64,000 nucleotides of DNA. It comes from Crocosphaera sp. GTDB taxonomy: Bacteria; Cyanobacteriota; Cyanobacteriia; Cyanobacteriales; Microcystaceae. How positions within the stretch are numbered: the stretch's first letter is position 1; the number at the start of each line of letters is the position of its first letter. The notes under the pieces are model-generated. The model made no database searches. It was not told the origin of the DNA and was given only the letters and a program-made list of their open reading frames with translations. The stretch spans positions 25,937-89,936 of the forward strand of contig NZ_JASJEB010000008.1 of NCBI RefSeq assembly GCF_030064895.1, written 5' to 3'. The translations under genes and the position numbers were made by a program. This document shows positions 48,201-59,108 of the stretch, one piece after another.

Positions 48201-50636
48201 AAAATTGTTACTTAAAGATGCAGACTCTGCTGCTTCTAAATAAAGTTCTAAGGAAAATTGATATTTATTTTTCCAAATTTTATCATTGTCTAAAAGACTA
48301 ATAGCAAACTGTAAATAATTCAATGCTGCTGGATAAGCTGCTGATGCTTTTGCTTTTTTTCCTGCTATGAAATTTAATTGAGAAAGTTGTTCAAATTCTG
48401 CGGTATCATTGATCAACTTATAGCCAATATTAATTTGATTGACAATATCAAATATTTTTTCTTCTTGTTTTGTGTTGGGTATCTTATCTAATAGTAATTT
48501 TCCTATTCTTAAGTGTATTTCTTCTTGTTTATGCTTAGATAGTAAGGAATAAGCTGCTTGTTGTACACGATCATGAGAAAACTGATAACTAATTTTTAAT
48601 GATTTTGGTATTTCGTGATCTTCTTGATAATTATTGATCAGTTTATATTGATTATTAAGCGGTGAAATTAGTCCTTTTTCTAGGGCTTTAATAAGATTAT
48701 TTGCAGTTTCAATTTGTGAATTATTACTAACCATTGCTAAGGTACTTAAGTCAAATTTACTGCCTATACAAGCTGCTATTTTAAGAAGCTCCTCTATTGC
48801 TTTTGGGGTAGTTTTGATATTACTAGCCATTAAATCCACAACATTTTCTGTGATTTCTAAGGCTTCAATTTTATACTTGCTATAGTCCCATTTCTTTTCT
48901 ATATTATTAAATACCAAAATTTTATTTTCATAAAGGGACTGTAAAAACTCTTTGACGAAAAAAGGATTGCCATTAGTTTTCTTTTTAATTAATCTTGCTA
49001 ATTTTTTGTTATTTTTATCTGCTATATTTATAGTATCTTTAATTAATACTTCAATGTTAGGAGTAGCTAAGTTATTAAGCAAAATTTCTTCCATAGTTAC
49101 CCCTTGATTCTGAATATCATTTAAAGTTAATCTTAAAGGGTGCGCTAAGTCAATTTCATTATCTCTATAGGCAGCAATAATTAATAAAGATTGATCGTCT
49201 AATGTAGTAGTTAAAGACTGTATTAACTGTAATGAAGCAGAATCTGACCATTGCAAATCATCTAAGAATATAACTAAAGGATGCTGTTTTTTAGTAAAGA
49301 CTTTTAAGAAGTTTTGGAAAACTAAATTAAAACGATTTTGTGCTTCTTTTGGTTCTAGTTTAATAATGCTTGGTTGACTGCCAATAATTTTTTCAATTTC
49401 GGGAATAACATCAATAATAACCTGTCCATTTACTCCTAAAGCTGTGAGTAAATTCTTGCGCCATTGACTAATCTTTTCGTCAGATTCTGTTAGTAACTGA
49501 TTTACCAATTCTTGACAAGCTTGTATAATTGCTGCGTAAGGAATATTGCGTTGAAATTGTTCAAATTTTCCTGAAATAAAATAGCCTTTTTTTCCAGTAA
49601 TATAAGGATAAATTTCACGTATCAAAACTGATTTACCTATACCAGCATATCCAGACACTAAGATCATAGCATTATGTCCTTTTGTTACTTTGTCAAAAGT
49701 ATTAATTAATGTCTTTATTTCTGTTTCTCTACCATAGATTTTTTGTGGAATCTGAAACTTATCCGAAACATCATATTTACCTATAGAGAATTTTTTTATA
49801 TGGTTTTTGTCTGTTAAATTATTTAAACATTCTTCTAAATCAATTTTGATTCCTTTGACACTTTGATATCTTTTTTCAGGTGTTTTTGCCAATAATTTCA
49901 TGACAATCTCTGAAAGTATTTGAGGAATATCAGGATTAATATCATGGGGATAAGTTGCTTGTTTAGCGATATGAAAATGAACTAATTCTAAGGGATCTTC
50001 TGTTACAAAAGGAAGTTGCTTAGTTAGCATTACATAAAAAGTGACTCCAAGGGAATAAAAGTCAGTACGATAGTCAATTTTTCGGTTCATTCTCCCTGTT
50101 TGTTCGGGAGACATATAAGCTAAAGTTCCCTCAATTAAATTAGGATTAAATTCTTGAGTATTTTCTAAAGCTAATTGCGTAGAAATCCCAAAATCAATTA
50201 ATTTTAGTTCTTGACTTTCCGGATGGATAATAATATTAGTTGGATTAATATCTTTGTGAATAATGTTAGCATTATGAACAATTTCCAATCCTTTAACAAT
50301 TTTAATAGCAAAGTTTAAAAAATCTTCGATATTTAAACTATTTTCTTTTAATAAAGATTCTAGAGATATTCCTCCAAAATCCTCTAAAATAATCAATAAA
50401 GTGTTTTGATATTTATCAATTGAATAGGTTTTAATAATTCTCTGGGAACTGAACTGACTGAGTATTTTATATTCCTGTTTAAACTGTGATAAAGTAATAG
50501 GATCTGGATGATTTTCTTGCAGAATTTTTAAAATAACTGGTTGCTGATCCTCTTCTCTAACACCACGATAAATTAAAGAATGAGAACTCTCATAAAGTTT
50601 TTCTCTAATTTGACAATTATTGATGATCATATTCAT
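45216..50636 (-). CDS. Giant signalling protein: Ser/Thr kinase, AAA ATPase, GAF, histidine kinase
   Basis: An 1806-aa protein. Residues 1-265 are a Hanks-type kinase ('NIIHKDINPTNIIIHPES', 'LKLIDFGIST', 'GTLAYMSPEQTGRMN'). Residues about 300-600 are an STAND-like AAA domain ('VSGYAGIGKSVLIREI', Walker A). A long TPR-like helical region follows (about 680-1330). A GAF domain is at about 1370-1520. 'AGIAHEIKNPLNFVNNF' places the phosphoacceptor His near 1551, and 'IRDNGQGIPQTIIDKVFNPF' / 'GQGTGLGLSISHDI' are the ATPase boxes. This architecture (HstK type) is typical of filamentous and some unicellular cyanobacteria. No response regulator is adjacent. Confidence 0.95.
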   Translation of the reverse strand: MNMIINNCQIREKLYESSHSLIYRGVREEDQQPVILKILQENHPDPITLSQFKQEYKILSQFSSQRIIKTYSIDKYQNTLLIILEDFGGISLESLLKENSLNIEDFLNFAIKIVKGLEIVHNANIIHKDINPTNIIIHPESQELKLIDFGISTQLALENTQEFNPNLIEGTLAYMSPEQTGRMNRKIDYRTDFYSLGVTFYVMLTKQLPFVTEDPLELVHFHIAKQATYPHDINPDIPQILSEIVMKLLAKTPEKRYQSVKGIKIDLEECLNNLTDKNHIKKFSIGKYDVSDKFQIPQKIYGRETEIKTLINTFDKVTKGHNAMILVSGYAGIGKSVLIREIYPYITGKKGYFISGKFEQFQRNIPYAAIIQACQELVNQLLTESDEKISQWRKNLLTALGVNGQVIIDVIPEIEKIIGSQPSIIKLEPKEAQNRFNLVFQNFLKVFTKKQHPLVIFLDDLQWSDSASLQLIQSLTTTLDDQSLLIIAAYRDNEIDLAHPLRLTLNDIQNQGVTMEEILLNNLATPNIEVLIKDTINIADKNNKKLARLIKKKTNGNPFFVKEFLQSLYENKILVFNNIEKKWDYSKYKIEALEITENVVDLMASNIKTTPKAIEELLKIAACIGSKFDLSTLAMVSNNSQIETANNLIKALEKGLISPLNNQYKLINNYQEDHEIPKSLKISYQFSHDRVQQAAYSLLSKHKQEEIHLRIGKLLLDKIPNTKQEEKIFDIVNQINIGYKLINDTAEFEQLSQLNFIAGKKAKASAAYPAALNYLQFAISLLDNDKIWKNKYQFSLELYLEAAESASLSNNFELMELLIKTIIKQSSFLLDKVKACEIKIKAFTSQNKLVEAIELSLSTLNLLGINIPKNPSKLEIQKSLKETNILLQDTVIKNLINLPLITDNKAIASLRILVTMSMAAYLASFPLFIVTVTQQIKLCLNYGNSPEACVAYAFYGQLLSQINERFDDGYEFGKVALSLLSKLQAKRLEAQTSFIVILSIRHWKDPIKQLLNPLHLGYKKGLETGNIEYAMWNAQLYCNYLFATGKELNQVENELFKYIESAKKMQSKNSLYFLEMNYQLVLNLQNKCEYPCRLVGKAFNEDQILPLYKKGNYNLALFHIYTHKTTICYLLGESQKALEYALEGEKYIGGMLTAGTPKFLFYYCLAHLAIYEQQSAHQQEDIIKKVTQHQRNLKLLARYNPSHYLGKFYLIEAEIYRVLGENKNAREYYDQAITAFKESDYVHEKAIAYELAAKFYLDKKYDHTAYYYLQDAYYYYKIWGASAKVKQLEETYPQLLTKDIYTTKNLPTNTTAKTLSKELDYNSIFKASQVISGEIILKNLLEKLMKAIIENAGAQRGFLLLENNHNWFIEAEGNIEQKNLTILQSIPLNNSQENNHEINLSIPIINYVAHTQESIVLNNATEEGNFTQTPYILNKKPKSILCTPILNQGKLNGIIYLENNLTTDAFTAQRIEIVNILSSSAAISIENSRLYEQLEDYSKTLEKKVQLRTQELQDKNQQLNEILTKLKATQNQIIAQEKLASLGALTAGIAHEIKNPLNFVNNFAELCVELTEELHEEIDTQKDKLDQETIDYIEEILDDVKQNSQKIHEHGQRADKIVHGMLMHSKGKPGQRQLIHINNVLAESVNLAYHGMRAKEPTFKIKIDTHYDNNIPEINLVPQDISRVFLNAINNGCYAVHEKSKSCQQNFTPTLTITTKAKNEEIEITIRDNGQGIPQTIIDKVFNPFFTTKPTGQGTGLGLSISHDIIVQGHQGKILIDSEENAYTELKIILPLNNNTKSALDSGQSS

Positions 50637-50663
50637 AGTTAATTAATAGATAATTTTGCTAAA

Positions 50664-53030
<2,367 letters not shown>

Positions 53031-53768
53031 TTGGTTAATATTCGCTGCGGTAAAATTGATTTTAAGAACATTGAAGCCATTATCTTTGATAAAGATGGCA
53101 CCTTAGAAGACTCTAATAACTTTTTACGAGAATTAAGTATCCATCGCGCCCGTTTATTAGATGCGCAAATACCAGGTATTGGCGAACCCTTATTAATGGC
53201 CTTTGGAATGCAAAATAATCAATTAGATCCCACTGGTTTAATGGCCGTAGGGAGTCGTCAAGAAAACTTAATTGCTGCTGCTGCTTACATCGCAGAAACA
53301 GGAAAAAGTTGGTTTGAAGCCCTAGAAATTGCTGAAAATTCATTCATACAAGTTGATCAATCTCTCAAAAAAGATCGAACCACCTCCCCTCTCTTTGCTG
53401 GCAGTTTAGATGTCTTGAAAACCTTATACAAAGCTGGATTAAAATTAGGAATACTCTCCGCTGCTCCTACCCAAGACGTAGAACATTTTGTACGGGAACA
53501 TAATCTTTCTGATTACATTCAGTTGATGATGGGAGGAGACCAAGGATTAAGTAAACCCGATCCCCAACTATTTCTTAAAGCTTGTCACACTTTGATAACA
53601 TCTCCCCAGAAAACCCTCATGGTAGGAGACTCTCAAGGAGATATTCTCATGGCCAAACAAGCAGGAGTAGCAGGAACCATCGGTATTTGTTGGGCTAACA
53701 ACACAGCCCCTCATCTCAATCAAGCCGATATTATTATTACTCAAATTGAGGAAATACAACTAGCTTAA
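53031..53768 (+). CDS. HAD-superfamily hydrolase
   Basis: I prefer TTG 53031 (245 aa, 'VNIRCGKIDFKNIEAI') because AGGAG lies eight bases upstream; a TTG at 53001 is also in frame. 'IIFDKDGTLEDSNNF' is HAD motif I, 'LGILSAAPTQDVEHF' motif II, 'SKPDPQLFLKAC' motif III and 'MVGDSQGDILMAKQAG' motif IV. It is a Mg-dependent phosphatase of the phosphoglycolate/phosphoserine type; the substrate cannot be read from the sequence. Confidence 0.9.
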   Translation: MVNIRCGKIDFKNIEAIIFDKDGTLEDSNNFLRELSIHRARLLDAQIPGIGEPLLMAFGMQNNQLDPTGLMAVGSRQENLIAAAAYIAETGKSWFEALEIAENSFIQVDQSLKKDRTTSPLFAGSLDVLKTLYKAGLKLGILSAAPTQDVEHFVREHNLSDYIQLMMGGDQGLSKPDPQLFLKACHTLITSPQKTLMVGDSQGDILMAKQAGVAGTIGICWANNTAPHLNQADIIITQIEEIQLA

Positions 53769-53884
53769 ACTACCAAAGCATCTAACAAAAATAGAAACTT
53801 TTCCTTAATTTGGATGTTACGGTGTAAGATGTTACATTAACAAAAGTTTGTTGTCTGTATCGTTATTGGAGAGGATAAAACAAA

Positions 53885-55135
53885 TTGTCTAAACGTTATT
53901 TATTTACGTCTGAATCCGTTACAGAGGGTCATCCCGATAAGGTTTGTGACCAAATCTCAGACACTATTATTGATACTCTACTCAATGAAGATGATCAAAG
54001 TCGGGTAGCGGCTGAAGTAGTCGTCAACACTGGTTTAGTCTTAATCACTGGGGAAGTCACCTCCAAGGCCCACGTTGATTTTGCTAAATTAGCCCGCAAC
54101 AAAATTGCAGAGATTGGTTACACTGATGCTGATAATGGTTTCTCTGCTAATAGCTGTTCCGTTTTAGTGGCTTTGGATGAACAGTCTCCTGACATTGCCC
54201 AAGGGGTTAGCCAAGCCCAGGAACAACGCAAAGAACTCAGTGATGATGAGTTAGACCAAATCGGCGCAGGAGACCAAGGGCTGATGTTTGGTTATGCTTG
54301 CAATGAGACCCCTGAATTAATGCCCTTACCCATCAGTTTAGCCCATCGTTGCGCCCGTCGTTTAGCGGCAGTTCGCAAAACTGGTGATTTAAGCTATTTA
54401 CGTCCCGATGGCAAAACCCAAGTTTCCATTGCCTATGAAGATGGTATTCCCGTTGGTATCGATACCATTCTCATCTCTACACAACACGATGAAACCATAG
54501 GGTCCATCACCGATAACGATGCAGTTCAAGCTAAAATTAAAGCCGATCTCTGGGACGCTGTTATCTTACCAGTTTTTGCAGATATAGATATTAAACCCTC
54601 TCAGGAGACTCGTTATTTAGTTAATCCTACTGGAAAATTCGTTATTGGCGGTCCCCAAGGTGATGCAGGGTTAACCGGTCGTAAAATTATCGTAGATACC
54701 TATGGTGGTTATTCTCGTCACGGTGGTGGCGCATTTTCTGGGAAAGATCCCACAAAAGTTGATCGTTCTGCTGCTTATGCTTCTCGTTATGTAGCTAAAA
54801 ATATTGTTGCTGCTGGTTTAGCTGATAAGTGCGAAGTTCAACTTAGCTATGCTATTGGGGTTGCTCGTCCTGTTAGTATTTTAGTGGAAACTTTTGGTAC
54901 TGGCAAAGTTGATGAAACCAAGTTATTAGAAGTTGTTAACGAACTGTTTGAGTTACGTCCTGCTGGTATTATTCAGTCTCTTAAACTTCGTGAACTTCCT
55001 TCTCAACGGGGGGGACGCTTCTATCAAGATGTGGCTGCTTATGGTCATTTTGGACGCAACGATCTTGATCTTCCTTGGGAAGCAACTGATAAAGCTGCTT
55101 TACTCAAAGATGCTTTATTAAAAGTTGGTGTTTAA
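53885..55135 (+). CDS. metK: S-adenosylmethionine synthetase
   Basis: A 416-aa protein with TTG start at 53885, preceded by a GGAGAGG purine run. '[20 protein letters not shown]' (ATP site), '[13 protein letters not shown]' and '[20 protein letters not shown]' are the MetK signatures. It makes SAM from methionine and ATP. I see no SAM riboswitch in the 116-base upstream gap. Confidence 0.97.
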   Translation: MSKRYLFTSESVTEGHPDKVCDQISDTIIDTLLNEDDQSRVAAEVVVNTGLVLITGEVTSKAHVDFAKLARNKIAEIGYTDADNGFSANSCSVLVALDEQSPDIAQGVSQAQEQRKELSDDELDQIGAGDQGLMFGYACNETPELMPLPISLAHRCARRLAAVRKTGDLSYLRPDGKTQVSIAYEDGIPVGIDTILISTQHDETIGSITDNDAVQAKIKADLWDAVILPVFADIDIKPSQETRYLVNPTGKFVIGGPQGDAGLTGRKIIVDTYGGYSRHGGGAFSGKDPTKVDRSAAYASRYVAKNIVAAGLADKCEVQLSYAIGVARPVSILVETFGTGKVDETKLLEVVNELFELRPAGIIQSLKLRELPSQRGGRFYQDVAAYGHFGRNDLDLPWEATDKAALLKDALLKVGV

Positions 55136-55143
55136 TTTAAACT

Positions 55144-55159
55144 CCGTCGTTAACGACGG
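55144..55159. repeat. Dispersed hairpin, copy 1
   Basis: CCGTCGTTAACGACGG is a perfect 16-bp palindrome six bases after metK. A near copy lies at 60541-60560 after the ictB region. The pair suggests a small dispersed repeat of cyanobacterial intergenic type. Confidence 0.65.
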
Positions 55160-55188
55160 GGTCTTAATAAATATTCTTTAAGTTTTTA

Positions 55189-55219
55189 GGGAAAAGATTT
55201 ATACTCTTTTCCCTTTTTT
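55189..55219 (+). terminator. Intrinsic terminator of metK
   Basis: GGGAAAAGA (55189-55197) pairs perfectly with TCTTTTCCC (55205-55213) around a 7-base loop, followed by six T. It separates metK from the convergent oxygenase gene, whose stop is at 55221. Confidence 0.85.
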
Positions 55220-55220
55220 C

Positions 55221-56684
55221 TTATACATTAGATATCCAATTACCATGAAAACCACCAGGAACACGAACTGGTAAATGAACAGTCGCTATGGGTTCAGATT
55301 CAAAGTTTCTCGGATCAATAATCACAAAATCACTGGTGTTGGTATTTTCATTGTAAACAAAAGTAACCACATAACCATCTAATTCAGATTGACCTTTTGT
55401 ACTGGGAATAAACGCTGCTTCACCTCCATAGCATCCTGGTTTAAATTGATGAATTTTATTAGTTTTATTAACTAGATCATATTGAATAAGAGACGGTGAC
55501 AGATTAGGAATTTTTTTGCGAGACGATAATTCACTATCGTAATAAGGTGTATACCCAAATTGGTAAGCTTTCCCTAAATAGTTCTGATTAAGAGTAGGTA
55601 GTTCTACAAAGCGATCATCTAAATCTTCAAAGTCCATTTGATGGGTTTCTAAATTAATAGTTAATCGTCGCAGATTAGATTGATGAGTTAACATACTTTC
55701 CCAATTACTTTCTGATTGTATTGTAGGATAAGCTATAAAATCTATAAACAGTTGATTATCGGTTTCAAAACTATTCAGAAAATGCCATGTCCAAAAAGCA
55801 TTTGTTTTTAAATAAGTTGGTTGTCTCTCAAAATCATGTCGATCTACTAAAATAATAGTTGTTCCTTGTTCCTGTTGCCAAACAAACGGAATATTATTAT
55901 TTCTAGCATCGGTCATACTAAACACCAAAGGACAGTTAAAAAAGATAATATAGTTTTCAGTAATTGCCATATCATGAATCATCGTCGGTTGAGGAATTTC
56001 TATGGGCAATTCTCGAATAATTTTATTGTTACTATCAGCAACATAATAATGTAAATAAGGAGTATTGAAAAAAGAATAACGATAAAAATGTAATTCTCCT
56101 GTATGAGTATCAATTTTGGGATGTGCCGTCATTGCTTGTTCTAATTGATGGTTAAAATCCCATTTTCCAATTGTTTCTAAATTTTTATTGACTTCATAAG
56201 GTAGGCCAATTTCATATAATGCTAATAGTTTATCTCCATGAGAAATAATATTAGTATTAGCATAATTTTTAAATTTTAGTTCCTTTAATTCTTTTCCTTC
56301 AAACATTTCATAAGCAAGGCCACGGGTTTGAATCCAACGATTTTTATAACTAACTTCTCCGTTGTTAAAATAAACCCCGTGTAACATCCCATCGCCCTCA
56401 ATAGGATAATTATAAGAACTTGGTTTAAACATTGGGTTAGGACCATTTCTTACATACATTCCCTGTAATTCTTCAGGAATATTACCCGATATTTTTAAAT
56501 TAGTAATCTCCACTTCTTCAAACACAGGTGCATTAATTCCCTGTAAAAAAGTATTGTCACTTTCCCAACTTTTATAGGATTTATACTGTTTATAAATAGG
56601 CATTGATTGACTGGGTAATTGATGGGAAGCGATGGCAGTCATTGCTGCTAGGGATGATTGAATTAAAAACTGTCTTCTTTTCAT
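55221..56684 (-). CDS. Carotenoid cleavage oxygenase (RPE65 family), exported
   Basis: A 487-aa protein with a Tat-like leader ('MKRRQFLIQSSLAAMTAIAS'). The family's four iron-ligand histidines are seen in 'QAMTAHPKIDTHTGEL', 'TMIHDMAITENYIIFFNCP', 'AFWTWHFLNSFE' and 'PGGFHGNWISNV'. It should cut a carotenoid or apocarotenoid double bond with oxygen. It is downstream of a DUF1400 gene by 11 bases. Export by Tat is inferred from the RR motif; the 'RRQF' context fits. Confidence 0.9.
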   Translation of the reverse strand: MKRRQFLIQSSLAAMTAIASHQLPSQSMPIYKQYKSYKSWESDNTFLQGINAPVFEEVEITNLKISGNIPEELQGMYVRNGPNPMFKPSSYNYPIEGDGMLHGVYFNNGEVSYKNRWIQTRGLAYEMFEGKELKELKFKNYANTNIISHGDKLLALYEIGLPYEVNKNLETIGKWDFNHQLEQAMTAHPKIDTHTGELHFYRYSFFNTPYLHYYVADSNNKIIRELPIEIPQPTMIHDMAITENYIIFFNCPLVFSMTDARNNNIPFVWQQEQGTTIILVDRHDFERQPTYLKTNAFWTWHFLNSFETDNQLFIDFIAYPTIQSESNWESMLTHQSNLRRLTINLETHQMDFEDLDDRFVELPTLNQNYLGKAYQFGYTPYYDSELSSRKKIPNLSPSLIQYDLVNKTNKIHQFKPGCYGGEAAFIPSTKGQSELDGYVVTFVYNENTNTSDFVIIDPRNFESEPIATVHLPVRVPGGFHGNWISNV

Positions 56685-56695
56685 GATAAATTCCT

Positions 56696-57196
56696 TTAGA
56701 ATTGACTATTTTGCATCATTTTTGTAGCAAGTTCTGTATTAATTACAATACCTTCTGTGGGAAAAGCTTTCATAATATCGATCGCTGTCCATCCTTCTTC
56801 TGGTTGATTAATCGCTGCTGAAATTAATGCCCCACGAATAGCATAAAATCCGTTATGATTAGGATGGGTACTAAAGATTTCTCCCATACTTTTTAATAAG
56901 TCGCTCATCAACGGAGTTTTCAATAATCTAGCAAACTTAACTCCACTAATCTTATGTCTTTTTCGTAAAGTTTCTCGCAATTCAGTTAAGGTTTCTTCAT
57001 CAAATTGACTGGCAAAAAAAGCAAATTCTTTGGTGATTCTTCCTTCTTCTGCATAAATTTCTAAAGACTCTACAGACAAAGGAAACTTGAACGGACCATA
57101 AAGAAAATAGAGGGTTTCTGCACTTAAAACAGGTCGAGGTATTAAAGGAATCAAAGCAAAAGAAATTCCTAAGCAAATACGAGTTAAATAATTCAT
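56696..57196 (-). CDS. DUF1400-domain protein, exported
   Basis: A 166-aa protein with a signal peptide ('ICLGISFALIPLIPRPVLSA'). 'LYFLYGPFKFPLSVESLEIY' and 'TLTELRETLRKRHKISGVKF' match the DUF1400 pattern, which in cyanobacteria often precedes an alpha/beta hydrolase domain; here only this domain is present. Its operon partner is the carotenoid oxygenase, suggesting a shared periplasmic role. Confidence 0.75.
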   Translation of the reverse strand: MNYLTRICLGISFALIPLIPRPVLSAETLYFLYGPFKFPLSVESLEIYAEEGRITKEFAFFASQFDEETLTELRETLRKRHKISGVKFARLLKTPLMSDLLKSMGEIFSTHPNHNGFYAIRGALISAAINQPEEGWTAIDIMKAFPTEGIVINTELATKMMQNSQF

Positions 57197-57308
57197 TACT
57201 GGTATAACAAGTTACTGTTTTTAGTTAACCTTTAGGGTTTCTGTTAACTTGTTGAGTCTAAAGTAACTTTTAGGGTTGACCCCTATTTAATAAGGAAAAT
57301 TTAAGACA

Positions 57309-57337
57309 TAAAAAAACAACCATAATTTATGATTGTT
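57309..57337 (-). terminator. Intrinsic terminator after the DUF2141 gene
   Basis: On the minus strand AACAAtCAT pairs with ATGgTTGTT (57337-57315) around a short AT loop, with one mismatch, and a T7 run follows. It lies about 24 bases after the stop at 57361. Confidence 0.7.
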
Positions 57338-57360
57338 CTGAGAATTTATATGTTAGGAAT

Positions 57361-57819
57361 TTAAAGTAAAGAACGTAATTGAATAGAAATCCGAGTATTT
57401 TTACCTACTACTAAAATCGCGGATTCACCAAACTTAGGGGGTCCGGTTGTAATAACTGGATTGCTAGAAAAGCCGAATTTTTCTGTAGGAATTCCTAGAA
57501 AATTGCGATTAAGTTCTTCATCTTCATTATCATCCCAAAAAACAGCCACTGCGTAGGTTTTAGGTTCTAAATTATCAAAAGTGACTTCTAATAATTTATC
57601 GGTGACTTTAACACATTGGGTGTTAACAGCGTCATCTTTACTATTGGGAAACCCTTTTCCACTGGAAAAGAGACTAAAGCAGACTTGTCCTGTGGTATTG
57701 CTTAAACCCTCAACTTCAACCGTCAGATTACTGCTTAGAGTTGCATTCGCTGGTTGATGTAACATTAACGCTGTCCCGGTGGACAATAGTAGATTAGTTA
57801 GCAGATAAGAAGATTTCAT
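57361..57819 (-). CDS. DUF2141 secreted protein
   Basis: ATG 57819 gives 152 aa with a signal peptide ('YLLTNLLLSTGTALMLHQPA', cleaved near 'ANA'). The body matches DUF2141: 'LTVEVEGLSNTTGQVCFSLF', 'VTFDNLEPKTYAVAVFWDDN' and 'EELNRNFLGIPTEKFGFSSN'. Function unknown; a Fn3-like fold in the periplasm is likely. In-frame ATG at 57876 would add 19 residues and is less likely. Confidence 0.8.
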   Translation of the reverse strand: MKSSYLLTNLLLSTGTALMLHQPANATLSSNLTVEVEGLSNTTGQVCFSLFSSGKGFPNSKDDAVNTQCVKVTDKLLEVTFDNLEPKTYAVAVFWDDNEDEELNRNFLGIPTEKFGFSSNPVITTGPPKFGESAILVVGKNTRISIQLRSLL

Positions 57820-57992
57820 TACTATTTTTGAAAATGTTAAGAATAGAATTGATGAAAAGTATTGCTTCACGATCAAAATATCATGAAGTCATTATGAATC
57901 TTTATATTATCTTAAGATAACCCTGAATCGAGAAAATGACAAGTGATTAAAAACAATGCAAATAATCTATATTAGAGTAATTTAGTATTATG

Positions 57993-58205
57993 CTAAGGAT
58001 TAAACACATCATCCTCAATTCCAACCCACCATTCTCCCAATTTCATTAATTCTTCCTGCAATTCTGATAATTTGTCTAAATATTCGTCAGATGAGAGACT
58101 ATGACGATTTTCTGCTAATTTTTTCAGTCTTAACTGTATCAACAACCAAGGTTGTGATATTTTTCCTGTTTCTTCAATATATCGGGCCAATTCTTCGCTG
58201 TTCAT
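57993..58205 (-). CDS. Small hypothetical protein
   Basis: A 70-aa acidic helical protein ('EELARYIEETGKISQPW', 'YLDKLSELQEELMKLGEWWV'). No family is recognised. It is last in a group of three small genes (58992 to 57993) and is separated by 21 bases from the preceding one. Confidence 0.6.
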   Translation of the reverse strand: MNSEELARYIEETGKISQPWLLIQLRLKKLAENRHSLSSDEYLDKLSELQEELMKLGEWWVGIEDDVFNP

Positions 58206-58226
58206 AATATGTTTAAAATGAGAATT

Positions 58227-58550
58227 TTAGTAATAGATAGAACCATCAGGTTTTTTATAAAAATGATAGGATGGTTTAATACCTAATATTGTGGGTAAAC
58301 CAGCAGCATCAATAGATACTGCTACATTTCCGTTTTTTTGGACATCATAAGCATCGATAGAACAGCTTATTTGTTGATTGTCAGCTAGGTTAATAATAAC
58401 TGTTTTTGCTGGAGAAGACAAAATTTCTTGATAGGATCTTTTTTCATAATCTTTACCTATTTTTTCAGCTTCTTGCCATAAAATTTGGTAATTTTCTTGA
58501 AGTTTTTGTCTATGTTTTTTTCTGAAAGGAAATAACTCAATCAGTCTCAT
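58227..58550 (-). CDS. Hypothetical protein of a three-gene cassette
   Basis: A 107-aa protein; its start overlaps the upstream gene by 14 bases. 'AEKIGKDYEKRSYQEILSS' and 'SIDAAGLPTILGIKPSYHFY' are its main features, with a helical N-terminus and beta-rich C-terminus. No motif is recognised. Such small overlapping genes are sometimes toxin-immunity pairs, but nothing here proves that. Confidence 0.6.
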   Translation of the reverse strand: MRLIELFPFRKKHRQKLQENYQILWQEAEKIGKDYEKRSYQEILSSPAKTVIINLADNQQISCSIDAYDVQKNGNVAVSIDAAGLPTILGIKPSYHFYKKPDGSIYY

Positions 58551-58992
58551 TAAATTGTTTTAAGGGGAAAAATATAACTTTGTCAAGGGGTAAATCATAA
58601 ACAGAAAAATTATCAAAATTATGCTCTATTTTACTGATTTTGATTGTTGAAAAACGCTTTAATTGATCTGACCAATATTTTAATAATCCCACTTCTCCAT
58701 AAATATAAATGTTAGCTAACCAAGATAGCAAGTCTTTGATAATATCAGGGTGAGGAAAACAAAAATCCCAGTTAATGACGAGATACCGATCATAAATTTT
58801 CTTTGGTAAATCTATATTAACATCTGAGTTTTTTACAAATTCTGACAAATTTAATAACTTATAGCCATAGAATCCAAATTCTATCAATTCTGGTCTTTTA
58901 TATTCAGTAACCCATGTTTTTAATTTTTTCGGAAAATGTTTTTCTATTTGTAGTATTTTTGCTGGAATAAATAGACATAATTTTGCAGTCAT
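58537..58992 (-). CDS. Hypothetical protein of a three-gene cassette
   Basis: A 151-aa protein rich in Ile, Phe, Lys and Tyr, with no membrane helix or motif I recognise. It opens the small cassette. Its end overlaps the next gene. It may be an intracellular protein of unknown role. Confidence 0.6.
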   Translation of the reverse strand: MTAKLCLFIPAKILQIEKHFPKKLKTWVTEYKRPELIEFGFYGYKLLNLSEFVKNSDVNIDLPKKIYDRYLVINWDFCFPHPDIIKDLLSWLANIYIYGEVGLLKYWSDQLKRFSTIKISKIEHNFDNFSVYDLPLDKVIFFPLKQFNETD

Positions 58993-59108
58993 TTTAGATT
59001 CATAGAATATTAAGTATTATGCTTATCACATAAAAGAGATTCCTCATTTCTCGGAATGAAAATTGTTAATTGTTCATTTTTAATATAGAGAAATCTCCTT
59101 TAAACAAA

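Noticed and set aside
53769..53884. SAM riboswitch upstream of metK
   Set aside because: The gap is short, AT-rich and lacks the expected multi-stem pattern; only a purine-rich ribosome site is seen.
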